From positions 62,001 to 126,000 of the forward strand of contig SIJG01000203.1 of assembly GCA_023374025.1 (NCBI GenBank): a stretch of DNA of 64,000 nt, in the 5' to 3' direction. Shown here one piece after another: positions 1 to 11,401 of the stretch (within the stretch, counting starts at the first letter, position 1; every line of letters begins with the position of its first letter). The translations under genes and the position numbers were made by a program. This DNA comes from Heterodera schachtii (lineage: Eukaryota > Nematoda > Chromadorea > Rhabditida > Heteroderidae). Under the pieces are notes generated by a model. The model did no database searches and was not told the DNA's origin. It worked only from the letters and a program-made list of their open reading frames with translations.

Positions 1-30
1 AATTTGTTCGATAATTGCTTATGTGCTTTC

Positions 31-300
31 TAGGGATGTGCGAGAGTCTCGGTTCCCGAGTTGGGAAATTTCTCGGGTTTTTCGCTTCCCGGTCTCGGTT
101 CCCGGTTTCGGGTTTTTAGTCTCGGAAACCGAGAAATTTTTAGACCTTTCGGGGCGTGGGTCGCCGGTAAAGGAAGAAAAGAGGAAAAATTATTTAAAAA
201 ATTTTCTTAATAAAACTCTAAAAATCCCAAAAAATTTCCGGCGGTGCTTATCGTCGCCGCCGGCCCATAAATTTCCCCAAGATTTCAAAATTTGAATATT
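31..300 (+). mobile_element. Partial hAT-type miniature element, left end
   Basis: A GC-rich island starts with TAGGG at 31, the usual first bases of hAT-type inverted ends, and carries two CTCGGTTCCCG motifs (about 49 and 102). From about 205 it contains a module (TTCTTAATAAAA, then TTTCCGGCGG..TATCG..CCG at 234-262) that also lies inside the complete hAT-type element at 13,808-14,629. I found no matching right end or target duplication, so it is called truncated. The open frame through it is not protein-like. Family assignment is inferred from the shared module and the TAGGG start. Confidence 0.42.
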
Positions 301-519
301 AAATTGCCCATTTTCAGTGAAATCCGAAGAAAAATATTCATAAAATTGCATTTTTTTTAATGTGGCGTTATCACGGTAAGGGGTGAACTCCGTCTAGTCA
401 ATTCCATCTCAGCAAAAATCTATTTTATTTCTTTGTTGATAAAATCAGCAAAATACATAAAATCATTAACTTATATTTTTCTTATAAAAATGGCCTTTTT
501 GTCTAAAATCAGTTATTAA

Positions 520-610
520 TAGGGCGCGGATTTACATGGACAAAAAATCCAAAATATGGACGAAATATGGACAAAAACGTTGAATATGGACAAAAAATAC
601 GAAAATATGA
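520..610 (+). repeat. ATATGGACAAAAA short tandem array behind a TAGGG motif
   Basis: TAGGGCGCGG at 520 is followed by at least four spaced copies of a TGGACAAAAA/ATGGAC motif (about 536, 557, 569 and 587). It may be the eroded end of another TAGGG-type miniature element, but no opposite end was found. Confidence 0.3.
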
Positions 611-2777
611 ACCAAAATTTTTGAAATTAGATTTTAATTTTTTCAAAAATTCATAAAACCATAAATTTTTTGTCACATAATATCAATAATAAAGGTTATT
701 ATTATTATTTATTTTATTATTGAAAAATAATATATGTTGTCAGTTATATTTTAAATTAAGTTTTAAATTTAATGATTTGAATTGCTAAAGTTCAATTTAT
801 ATATTAGTCGTCTCATTGTTTCTCACATTCATTTTATTCATTATTAAATATATTTATTATTTTAAAATTTTATTAGTAAGATTAATTATTTTCCCATCAA
901 ATGAATTCATCTTTATATATTTTTACATCAAAATATTTTTATGCATTTTTAATATTTTTCAATTTACATTCATTTATCGTATGTGATTTTCATTTTTGAA
1001 AAATCAATTTATTATTAAGATGTTATTAAATTTTTATAACTAATGAGTTCTTCATTTAATCTGACCAAAAAAATTGGTTGTTATGCCAAGGTGCATGAAA
1101 TCATCAAAAAAGAGGAATTCTTTGCCGCAAATTTTGGATGCTATTTTCTTAAATAAAAATTGTATTTTTGATAATTGCTATTAGATTTAAAAAAAATTAT
1201 CTTTGGAAATTTCGATCAAAGCTCCTTTTTAAATTTCTCATGATTTATCTTTTTCATATAATTTATAAATTATATTTTCCGACAATTTCTATTAAAAATT
1301 TTTTCTTTTATCAACATAGTTTTTAATATTACATTATGATAACAATTTTTGTAAATTCAAAATATTCATAAATATTTGGGTATTATTTGAATTTATGTAT
1401 ATAAGTTTTTCATTATTTGGCCTCGTCCAATGTCAACAACACTTACGCAGAAATCTTTAAGTTTAATTTATTTTTCCCTAGTAATGTGGCCTCAGTAATA
1501 TTTCTTTCTTGAGCAAAATTTTTAATAATTTATATTCATAATTTTTTTATGGATTTTTAATTTTTTAAGAGTAATTGCTTTTTATTAATAATTTCATGAG
1601 AAATTGTCACTCAACTTGGACGACGGAAGAAACTTTATAATAATTAATTAAAGAAACAATGGTTGACTTTACATACATTATATTTTTGCTGATTATATGA
1701 CTTGTTTTATAAATATTTTTTAGGTTACAGATTTAGTGCAAGTAGAATTTTGCATTTTTAGTCATTTTTGTTTATAATTTTCCAATAAATTATTATAATT
1801 CATTTCAGTCATAAAGTTTTTTAAATTTCCATAATTCAAAAGTTAGAAGCGGAAATCCGCAAATGTAATCTTTGAAAACATAAATTTATCCATTTCGTTT
1901 TTAAAATTTTAGCCAATTGATGTTTTTGTATAAATTACTTGAACTGTCTGTGGTTTAATTATGTCATTATTTTTAAAATACAACTAAAACCCCACCAAAT
2001 ATTTATACTCTTTATTTTTCAAATTTTTATTTATTATTTATAATAAATTGATTTTCAACAATTAAATTGCTGACTTTTTAAAACCTTTATTTTGCTCTAA
2101 AATTCTGAATGTTTTATATTATTATTATTGTCATTAGAGTATCACCAACTCTAAAATAAGTTTTATCAACGAATGATATATTATTATTCACTCGTGGCTT
2201 TGTATTTTATCCATTGGGTATTCCTCTCCAGAGCGAAGCCATTTTAGATATTTTCTTAATTCTCAAATTATTGTTATTTGAAATTTTTAATAATAATAAA
2301 ATTATATAAAATTAAAAAGTTATTTATATCAATAATTTCTTCACTATTATCTTTTGTTTTTCAGTTTTTATTTTCCTTTTCCATTTTCTTACAATATTTA
2401 ATTTGTTATTTGTTGTAATAAATTTATTTTTATGTATAAATCTTTTATGATTTTTTTTTGTTTTATTAATTAAACTCTTCTTTTTTATTTTTAATTTTTA
2501 AAATACCTAAGATGCTAAATTCGTGTTAATTTACTCTTTAATTGCATATTCATTGCTTGTCTCAAGAGGTTCGATTTTTGTTTCTTCTTTAATTTCTCTG
2601 ACTGGTAGGTAGTGAACGTAACATCCTACTTTTATGTTTTGATGTTTTTTCAAACCTGTTAACCCGTTTCTACGTCAGAATTTCGGTATTTTATTTAATT
2701 CTCTTTTTAAATAATTATTAATTTTTATAAATTTTTCTGACTTACAAAAATGTTATAATGTGTGATAATGGTTTGAC

Positions 2778-2830
2778 GATTCGAGCCAGGAGCGCTATTA
2801 ATGCAGTTTCTGAGAGGGTTTTGGGCCTCC
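2778..2830 (+). repeat. GAGCCAGGAGCGC...GGGCCTC islet, copy 1
   Basis: A GC-rich islet opens with GAGCCAGGAGCGC and closes with TTGGGCCTC. The second copy is at 20,897-20,953. The outer motifs are conserved, but the roughly 25 bases between them differ, and both are followed by a similar AAATG(A)TGTTTTTT tract. Function unknown. It does not fold like a tRNA and contains no convincing coding frame. Confidence 0.5.
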
Positions 2831-5800
2831 TTAAATGATGTTTTTTAATTTTTAATATTTGTATTCTTATAATTTGGGAAAAGCTATATTTGTATATTTT
2901 TATTGGAAATTTATTAATTAATTGTAATTTTTAATTATTTATAGTTTTCTGTCACATAGATTGTATTTTTGAATTATTAAATTTTTATTTCACATATACT
3001 ATTATTTTAAATTTATTTACTGCCACTGCTGAAGCATTAGAATATAATCGTATTCGATCAGGTACCATATTCTATTTTCGCCGCACTGAACGCATTTATT
3101 ATTAGCAATTCCTTGAATTTATATTAAATTTATTTTATGCCTAGATTAAATTTCTTTGATTTTTATCTTTTTTATTTAAAATAAATCATGGTTAATTTAT
3201 ATACATAGTTTACATTTACTATTTATGATTTAAGAATAATTTATTTTTAAATAGATCTTTGTTTTTGATTTTTTAAATTTAACAAATTTTTCATTACCTT
3301 GAAATCAGATCTGGAAGCAGTATTCATAATTGTTTCTAACTGATTTATTATTATTAAAAATATATTTCCACTTTTTTAAGGGTTTTTATATCCCTAAAAC
3401 ACTGCCTTTCTGTTGGCGTAAAAAATAACAATTAATTTTCCTAATTTGTAAAGACAAAAAAAGTTAAATAATAACCTTAATTAAAAAAAATTTACATTAA
3501 CATTAAAGTGGCAGAAGTCATATACAATATTTGTTTCATAATTTATTATTGAATCCTTTTGTATTTTTGTGATTTCGACGACTCTAAAAAATGATTTGTT
3601 CTATTTTATGTAATCTAATAGTTTCAATATTCATAATTATTGTTTGCTCTTATTAGTATTTTAATATTTCTTGTGTATGAAAATTTTAAACATTTTTTTT
3701 TCTTTTTCTCCCTGATGAGAGAACTTTTAAAGTCAATGGCTCGAGTTTTTAGGCACTAAAAATAAAAGCCTAGAAAAAAATCGTATCACTAGTCATGAAT
3801 CGTCGAAATCAATTTATAACACAGCGTTTGCCTTTTTTAAATTTTAAATAGTTTTTGACTTCTATTTTTATATTAAGAATTAATTGATAAGCTGAATTAT
3901 TGTATTTATTTATAAATGAGGTATAATAATCGAATATTAAATTTTATGCGGATTTTTAATTTGCGTTTTTCGTTTTTAAATAGAGTAATAAAAGGTTCCC
4001 AATTTGCAATTATTTTCAAATTTCAAATGTAAAGTATAAAATTTAAATTTTTACCTTATGATTAAATCAACTTTCTTTAGGGACTTTTTCTTTTTTTTAA
4101 TTCAATAGCTTGGATATTTAATATTTATATAATTTTTTAATGAAGTTCACATATATTTTTAAATTTTGAACAGTTAGTTTTTAATTTTTTTTTAATTAAG
4201 ATAAATTATGTTATAGTTTCTTTTTTTCGATAGTTTTTTTAAAATACTTATGTTTTTAAGATGCAAATTAATTATAAACCCTTGCAGTGCAAGCCATTTT
4301 ATCACGAGGAATTGAATTTCATATTTTCTAGAATAAATTAGAAAAATTTATTATTTTATTGAACAAAGGAAATTCTTTCTAAAATAATTCAAGCAATTTA
4401 TCCAAAATGCAATCTAATTGTAAATTTTTTTAACTTTATGTATAATACTTATTAATAAAGAAATTTGTTTTCATTCTATCTATGTTTTCTCTCAACTTAT
4501 AATTATTTTCATTTTAAAATTATAAGGCTTTTTCAAATAAAATATGAATTAATTTTTTATGACTATTTTATATTTCAAAAAATGAATTTTATTTTTTATT
4601 TAATTTAAAATTTTCATTTTTCCTTGTTATTTTAATGAACATTTTCTTAATATTATAAGCTAATAAAATTATTTTATTTTTAATTTTAATTCTTTTTTTG
4701 ATATTATAAATTTTTTGAAATTTTGATCTCGGCTGTAAATTTTGTATTTTTATTTGGTACAAGCAAATTATTTGGTGTATCAGAAAAAACTTACAATATT
4801 TTTATCTACATCTTGTCGTCTACAATCCTTTTTTTTGGATCCACGATTTATCATAATTTTTAAGGCTGCCAGGATATATTTTTAGATTTTTTTTATCGTA
4901 GAAAAGGAAATTCACCGTACTGTCCATTTTATGGGTTGGTATTATATTTCATTTTATTTATTTCTTTTGATGAGTAAGGATGGCAACATTTCAAATAAAT
5001 TGACAATAAATTTGAATTATTTATTATGTTTAGTCAATTATTTTAATTTTTATTTACTTCTTTTTATTGTTTTTCAGATATTTTTTAGTGGTCTTAGTTA
5101 GTTTTGCGTTTTTTAATGTTTTTATACATATAATTTTTCTCTTTTAGAATATATTCATATTTATTCATTCGTCCTGTGTACATAGGACTTACATATAAAT
5201 CGATTTCAAACTCATTAAGAATTATTTTTTTGAATTTTATTTGATATTTAATCAAAATTTTTTAATTAAATAATTGTTTTTTTTCATCAAGTTTGCAAAT
5301 TCTTCTGATTATTTTGATTAAATTTTTGTTTTTTTCCATTTCATTGTAAAAGCTATTTTCAACTTATGGAACATAGATTTTATTTTTTACGTAAGATGCA
5401 GCATCAATATCAATTGGTTTCCGACATATATTTTTATTTTAGTAAAAATAACACATATTTAATATATTTTACCTTACATTTTATTCATCTTACTCTTAAA
5501 TCTCTTAATTGAGTCATTTTAAATTATCAAATATTGTAATTGTTGTTTTTTAATTATTCATTAAACGCATAAAAATAAAAAATAATCTTGAATTCCTTTA
5601 GAAAGTATTCAATTAATATTCATAATTTTTTTTCTGATGTTCCACGATTACATTAAAAACGACAATTTATACATTAATTTTCATACTTTTATAAAAATGT
5701 ACCAGGACACATACCTATCAACTTAAAAATAATTTCACTTTCGAATTTATGAATATTTATTCAGTTGTTTTTTCCTGGACCTTGTCTAAAAATGGGTTCG

Positions 5801-6239
5801 AATAATCCATTTTTTAAATTTTCATATCCTTGTAGATGCTTCATAAAAGGTACATATAGATATGTTAATTTTGATAAATAAGTTTTTAATATTCGAGGAC
5901 CTATGTTTGTCCATTACTCTTGCAGCCAAAAAAAAAGAAAGTATGTCTAATTTGAACAGGCAAGCATAATAATTTATTTTGTTTTTCCTAATTACTTTTT
6001 TCTATTTTATTCAATTTTTGTTATAATAATTTTTTATTTATTCATTTTTTCAAAAGCTTTGTTCTTATAACTCTTTTTATTAATTTAATATTTTTTTATC
6101 GTGAAAAGATAAATTTCATTTATGATATCTTCTTAAAAGTAACGAAAAATGAAATGACTATAGTCGATTGCATGCATCATTATGGCTAGTTGAGATTTTT
6201 ATGTGTTTTACATATTTTTTTAGAAAAATATTAAGAAAA

Positions 6240-6540
6240 TTGAAAAATACACCTCTACAAATCAAATTTTGCAATTTCTCACAGCATTTGCAGAATTTAT
6301 TAATTTATTTCAAATGCCAAAAGTATTCAAACCGAATTCTTAATTGTTCATTGGAATTCGAAGTTCTCTGCAGGAGCTTTGAAATTTACAAAAAAATTTA
6401 CCGAAAAAAATGAATTTTACTTTCGAAACACCTTGAAATGTATTTCTTTTGCAATTGTGCGGGCGAAAATGATAAAGAATGAGAATTTTTTGGAATTTTA
6501 CGCAAAAATATTTCAGGATTTTTAGCACATAAAAATCCCA
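6240..6540. other. Locally A-rich patch, possible old insertion
   Basis: About 300 bases have more A than T on the + strand, unlike both flanks, with higher GC and several TTCGAA/GAATTC-type motifs. No clear inverted ends or target duplication were found. It could be a reversed fragment of a repeat. Confidence 0.25.
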
Positions 6541-8616
6541 GCTTTAATTATGACTTATTTTTTTAAGATTATATTGTATAGTTTTTCAATTTTTAAAGAA
6601 TTATTTTGTTAATTAATGTAGTATATCCATAATAAAAATATTTTTTTTTGTTATAAAACTAAGTGATATTTATATAAATTTGCATTTTTAATAAATTAAA
6701 TTTTGTTTTTTATTCATCTGTAAATATAAACATTTATTTGGTATTTAAAAGATAAATCATGTCATCTGTACCCTTAATGGACACAAGTTTACAAGTTCTC
6801 CATATTTTGTGGTATTTTAAAAATATTATGTATTATCTGAAGAAGTTGCATACTTTTTTTTCTTGCAGATCATCTCATTAAAAATTTAAATTTCGTGTTC
6901 GTTTAAAATAAAATTCATCGCAAATATCAATTATTAATCTATATTTCTTATTTCACGCCTTTTGTAATTGAATAATTTTTTTTCTAATTTATCATTTAAT
7001 CTTGATAAACAAATTTTGACTAATTAAGTTTTTACTTTTGCATAATCGTGTTGGTTATGTTGTCAATATAAAATCTTTCTTTATATTCGTTTTTATAATA
7101 TTTTAAAATTGAGAATTTTTTCTTTTAGAGATGTTATTAATGTATTTATGGTATTCCGTAAAAAGAAACGGAAAATGAAATGACTTTAGTCAATGCATAT
7201 TTTTTAAATTTAATTCATGCCGATTATATTTCCTTTCTAATTATCATCTCATTCTCAAATTAGCTAGAAATTTCTGTAGTTTTTTAATTTTAATCTTTTT
7301 ATATTAATTAATTATTACATATATTTTGCTGTTTTTTATTTATTTAACAGGTTATTTTACTTAAATTATAGAAGAAAATTATATATCTGATTCTAATAAG
7401 ATTTTAAAAAATAAAATTATTTATCAATATATTGTATTTCATACTTTTTCTGTCTTCACAAAAAATTTTTAAAATACAAATTGTGGGTAATTCTCATTGA
7501 CACTTCAAAATTGCTGTTTTCAATTTTTGAAAATGAAAATTATTTTCAAATGCAAGTTTTCTTCAATAATTTAGATTTTTTATGTTTAACGAAAGTAATT
7601 GACGAAAATATTTTAGATTATTTAAAAGTAATGCGCAATGCTTCGCCTAATTTTTTCCTTTATCGATGTATGTTGCCATCTCATTGTTCCTCATTTTTTT
7701 ATTCATAATTAAGTATATTTATTATTTAAAATTTTATTTATAAGATATTCTTCTTTGTCTATTTTATATCAAAAATTTAAGCCTTAATAATTAGTTCACT
7801 GAATTTCAACACCTTAAATTCATCTCTTTCTTCGTTATTAATTTGCAGTATATTTGGATAATAATTGTAAATTTTAATTATGAAAAAAAATTTCGAATAG
7901 CATTCGCACCCTTGTCATCAAATTGGCCCACCTTCGTTTGTGTCGAATTTAAACTTTTCCTTCATTTTTTGAAAACACCATTTTAAAATATTTGATTACT
8001 TTTCTAAGTATCATTTAATATTCGGTAATTCATAGTTCATTTGAAATTATTTTTATGCAAATTTGGCAACATGAAGTTGAAAAGCCTTCAGGGCAGCATG
8101 TGCAACCCTTCTGATCGTCATTTTCAATTTTGCTTAATAATATTATAGTGAAATCATATGAATTATTTAATAAAGAAGGGAATTAAGTATTTTAATTGTT
8201 TCAATAGAAATATAAGCTTTTCCGTTTCAAATTTTTAAAATATATTTTAATATTTAATTGTTTTATTTTTTATTTTTAGAAACTCATATTATCGCTTGAT
8301 GAATTGAATTAGTAGGAGTGGCTATTGTAATTATATTACTTAATTATATTTTTATACAATTCAATTCAAAACACGAATCATTTTTTGTGTCAAATTTTCA
8401 ATTTTATGACAAATTATATTTTAAGCCATTTAAATTTTAAATAAAAATTATTTTTCACAGTGTATTTTTAATATAGTATTTATTAAATGATATTTTACCG
8501 ATTGCAATTGCATTTCTATCAATAAAAATTCTTATTATTTTTGTTTAAATCGCTATGGATTCTTTTTATAATTTTCTTAGTTATCTTTTGTGGCATTTGT
8601 ATCGACACAATAGGAG

Positions 8617-8808
8617 TTGAAGACCAAAGTCTTCAGTTTCTCTTTGAGGATTCGATTCGATTTTTTAAATGGGAAATTTTTTATTGGAAACAATGAGGCC
8701 AAATTGTGCTATCGCTCGGTTCTCTTACTGAACGATTTGCGCTTGTCGGCAGAGAAAAATACTCTCATTCCAGCCGACTCACAAATATTGGTCGATGCCT
8801 CGAGCTAA
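8617..8808 (+). pseudogene. LTR-retrotransposon polyprotein fragment (protease-RT linker-like)
   Basis: An open stretch of about 63 codons contains residues LIPADSQILVDASS near its C-terminus. This resembles the IPP.SE.LV.A-type segment between protease and reverse transcriptase in Gypsy-like polyproteins. A stop lies directly upstream and no protease or RT catalytic motif is visible, so it is only a remnant. Base composition is richer in GC than the flanks. The next frame, at 8,815, looks like the C-terminus of the same kind of polyprotein and would imply a large internal deletion. Assignment rests on motif resemblance only. Confidence 0.35.
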
Positions 8809-8814
8809 AATGCC

Positions 8815-9051
8815 TTGAAAATAGACAAAATGTGGAGGAAGTCAGTTCGGAAAGGTCACGAAATTAGGAATGAAATGGACCCCGAGTCGCGAGAAGATGA
8901 GAACTTAGACCAAATCCAAGCCCGGGGGCCGGAAACAAGACCAGACATTGAAGCCGAGGCGGAGAAAAGTAATGAAAAAACGAATACAGAACCAAGAAAA
9001 TATGACCTTAGAAAGAGGACTAGAACTTGTAAAGACCTAGTCACTTATTAA
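8815..9051 (+). pseudogene. LTR-retrotransposon polyprotein C-terminal tail-like fragment
   Basis: About 78 codons of charged, low-complexity sequence end in PRKYDLRKRTRTC. A (Y)xLRxR motif near the end is common in C-terminal tails downstream of integrase in Gypsy-like polyproteins. The rest is rich in Glu, Lys, Arg and Asp, with no fold visible. It lies on the same strand as the linker-like fragment at 8,617-8,808, and a purine tract (GAGAGGGAA, 9,144-9,152) follows 3' of its stop, the order expected at the 3' end of an LTR element. The alternative is an exon of an unrelated charged nuclear protein. Confidence 0.33.
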
Positions 9052-9143
9052 CAAAATAATCATTATCGGCAAAAAAATTATTTTAATTAAATCAAAAGAA
9101 ATAATCAACGATTTTTCTTTTCCCCTTAAGGTTTACAAATCAT

Positions 9144-9345
9144 GAGAGGGAACACCTCCTTTAAAATAATTAACATCTTTTGCCTCAGTCACAAGTTCAT
9201 ACAGCTTTCTTGATCCGGTTTATCCGGCAAACTCGATTGACAGCATTTGTATGAAAATGTGTCGCCGTTTCTTTTGCATTTTTAAATCAATAATTATTAA
9301 CCTAAACAGAGACCACGTTTTGATTTCTGAACAAAAAAAGCTTCA
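9144..9345 (+). other. Possible polypurine tract and 3' LTR remnant
   Basis: GAGAGGGAA at 9,144-9,152 lies about 90 bases after the polyprotein-like stop and is followed by about 190 bases of moderate-GC sequence ending where the JmjC remnant begins. Only one copy is present, so it cannot be confirmed as an LTR. Confidence 0.18.
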
Positions 9346-10800
9346 TTACAATGATATATTTAAAAGGACGGGAGTAAGTGTCCGCCGCCCCGTTGCCTCC
9401 GGGAACGGTTCACCATTCTTAAACTCATACAAAGAACAACCACGACCAGCGTTGTAGTCTGTCCAAATTTTTTTCACTTCCGCGTCATCCTTCTCAATGC
9501 CTTCCAGCAGAAAATGACGGCAAATGTCCTCAAAATTCACTCGGACCGTCGTCGGTACATCCACAATAACCAGCCAAACGACCATATTTTAACCAATTCC
9601 GTGTGGCGGCGTTCCATGCCATTGCAATTGAGGGTCCGCGTTGGCAACCTGATGAGCAGCTGCCTCCATGGTAACAATTCCCTGCCCAGGACGTTGAACA
9701 ATCCTGGTAAAGGGCACTCCAAGCTTGATCAGCATTATGCGCGACAACAGCACGCATTTATGTCGCAAATACTCCGGACAAACGGAATACAAGGGCAGCA
9801 ACTGCTTCAGCCCACGCTCCAACGCGGCCAAGCTTTAGACGAAAAGGTGTACCGCAATACAACTGTCTTTATTAATACGCCTAGTCAAAAGCTCAAGTTC
9901 ACACTACCATATTTCCACACCGCCGCAATAATTCACCTTCAATGAACGCAAATTAGCATCCTCAACATGCAAAGGAGCGAAACTTCCACTGCGTCCGAAA
10001 TACCAAAATGGGCTTGTGATACCGGGGATATTGCGGAGCTCAGGTGCCAAAGTTTTGCAAACAGCTAAGGCATTCGCCCAGTGGCACTCCCCACGTATTC
10101 TAATCCTTATCTCCAGGTGATAGAACATTCGAGTAGGCAAATTGGCGCAAACGCTTTCTTCTTCGATGTTGTTACTGCCCAAAAGGGGAGGTTGCTGCCA
10201 GAAATATTCCTCCAATACATCCGTACACCAGCAGAATGAATTGGCAGGATTTCGTAAAGTCCTTCTTTCAACCCGGTCGATTAGTACTCACTAAGACATT
10301 TACAGTCAATGTTAATAAATAAAAAATATCCCTCAAACTAACCTATAGACTATCACATTCGGTTCAATTTAAAGTTCCTGGAAACCCATAACAAAATTTG
10401 TTACATTTGTACCTTTTTAATTTTTTTACCCCTTTTAATTCCACTCTCCTTCAATAAACCCATTATTTATTTTCGTTAAATAATGAAGCGGGTTCTAGTT
10501 TTCACACCAATGGCGTATATCAAAACTCATTAATTTCAATCACTATAAAACGCCAAGTCCCCGCCTCGGCAAAACAGCTTTCTGTAAATCCACATTTGTT
10601 GCTTTTGGAAAACCACGCATTTCCTCTTTCGGCATGTTAAATGATAGGGCGCCAGTCGTCATTACGAAGGAGTAACGCTGTTCAAGCCCATTCATCCATT
10701 CATTAAAATTAGTCGTCAGATCAGCAACATCAATAGTCGGTACTTCGTGATGATATTGAAATTGCAATGGTGAAATATCGCCCATTATTCTGAATAACAT
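9346..10800 (-). pseudogene. JmjN/JmjC-domain histone-demethylase-like pseudogene
   Basis: Read on the minus strand, exon 1 (about 10,800-10,545) has a JmjN-like segment (PTIDVADLTTNFNEWMNGLE). Exon 2 (about 10,285-9,905) reaches the JmjC core: SPFWYFGRSGSFAPLHVEDA supplies the HxE iron ligands. A 42-nt intron (9,904-9,863, GT..AG) is predicted. Exon 3 continues with CPEYLRHKCVLLS and GVPFTRIVQ, then the distal-His segment AAAHQV, then AMAWNAATRNWLKYGRLAGY, and ends at 9,346. The order matches KDM4/KDM5-type JmjC proteins. Breaks seen: an in-frame TAA at 9,835-9,837 just after the intron; a frameshift near 9,645-9,650 after HQV; another near 9,541-9,557. The position aligned with the usual 2-oxoglutarate lysine before the WY pair appears to be Glu. 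No PHD, Tudor or zinc-finger part is visible. Sequencing error could explain one break but hardly three. The minus-strand ATG lies just inside the minisatellite edge. Confidence 0.72.
9863..9904 (-). other. Predicted 42-nt GT-AG intron in the JmjC remnant
   Basis: On the minus strand exon 2 runs through a Trp codon plus TA. GTGTGAAC then starts the intron and AAAGACAG ends it. Joining restores the conserved WYC of JmjC proteins, which supports these exact borders. Introns this short are typical of nematodes and some other compact genomes. Confidence 0.55.
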
Positions 10801-10858
10801 TTAAGCCTTTGACCTATATTGACAAAAATATTTTTTGTTTATTCCAAATATGTCTACA

Positions 10859-11401
10859 CAGAGCGCTAGCACCCCGTTGCCTTTGCTGCCACAGAGCGCT
10901 AGCACCTCGTTGCCTTTGCCCCCACAGAGCGCTAGCACCCCGTTGCCTTTGCCCCCAATGAGCGCTAGCACCCCGTTGCCTTTGCCCCCAATAAGCGCTA
11001 GCACTCCATTGCGGTTGCCCCCACAGAGCGCTAGCACCCCGTTACCTTTGCTGCCACAGAGCGCTAGCACTCCATTGCGGTTGCCCCCACAGAGCGCTAG
11101 CACCCCGTGCCTTTGCTCACAGAGAGCGTTAGCACCCCGTTGCCTTTGCTGCCACAGAGCGCTAGCACTCCATTGCGGTTGCCCCCACAGAGCGCTAGCA
11201 CCCCGTTGCCTTTGCCCCCAATGAGCGCTAGCACCCCGTTGCCTTTGCTGCCACAGAGCGCTAGCACCCCGTTGCCTTTGCCCCCAATGAGCGCTAGCAC
11301 CCCGTTGCCTTTGCTGCCACAGAGCGCTAGCACTCCATTGCGGTTGCCCCCACAGAGCGCTAGCACCCCGTGCCTTTGCTCACAGAGAGCGCTAGCGCTC
11401 C
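10859..11401. repeat. 33-bp GC-rich minisatellite, about 16 units
   Basis: Tandem units of 33 bp start with GAGCGCTAGCAC and continue with CC(G/A)TTGC-type sequence, then a G/C-rich end (CCCCCA or CTGCCA plus CA or AT). At least two units (near 11,095-11,125 and 11,358-11,390) lack bases and shift the phase. A larger block of unit variants repeats two or three times, showing higher-order amplification. Because 33 is divisible by 3, both strands show open frames (period SASTPLPLLPQ on +, LALCGGKGNGV on -), but the off-phase units break them and there is no start or gene context. The minus strand has repeated GGGG/GGGGGC runs. It lies directly upstream of the JmjC remnant's first exon. Confidence 0.93.
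11387..11400. repeat. 14-bp perfect palindrome closing the minisatellite
   Basis: GAGCGCTAGCGCTC is self-complementary. Each minisatellite unit carries the left 10 bases (GAGCGCTAGC), which are themselves two overlapping palindromes, AGCGCT and GCTAGC. The last unit extends the symmetry. Confidence 0.7.

Larger units (their letters stand above)
611..8600. other. T-rich non-coding stretch with decayed repeats
   Basis: I see no supportable gene in these 8 kb. The + strand is clearly richer in T than A. Short GC-richer islets occur at about 1,418-1,500, 2,590-2,640, 2,778-2,830, 7,905-7,945 and 8,070-8,120. A 29-base segment at 6,145-6,173 recurs with few changes at 7,171-7,198 (core AATGAAATGACT, TAGTC, TGCAT). 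The small open frames here are rich in Phe, Ile, Leu and Tyr, as expected from random T-rich sequence. Confidence 0.6.

Noticed and set aside
2560..2620. GGTTCGATTT-like B-box near 2,568 suggesting a tRNA gene
   Set aside because: No A box at the right distance and no cloverleaf can be formed.
9514..9945. A 143-codon + strand open frame
   Set aside because: It is antisense to the JmjC remnant, whose minus-strand frames show the family motifs.
10859..11401. CRISPR-like array
   Set aside because: Units are directly adjacent 33-mers with no unique spacers, in a eukaryotic sequence.
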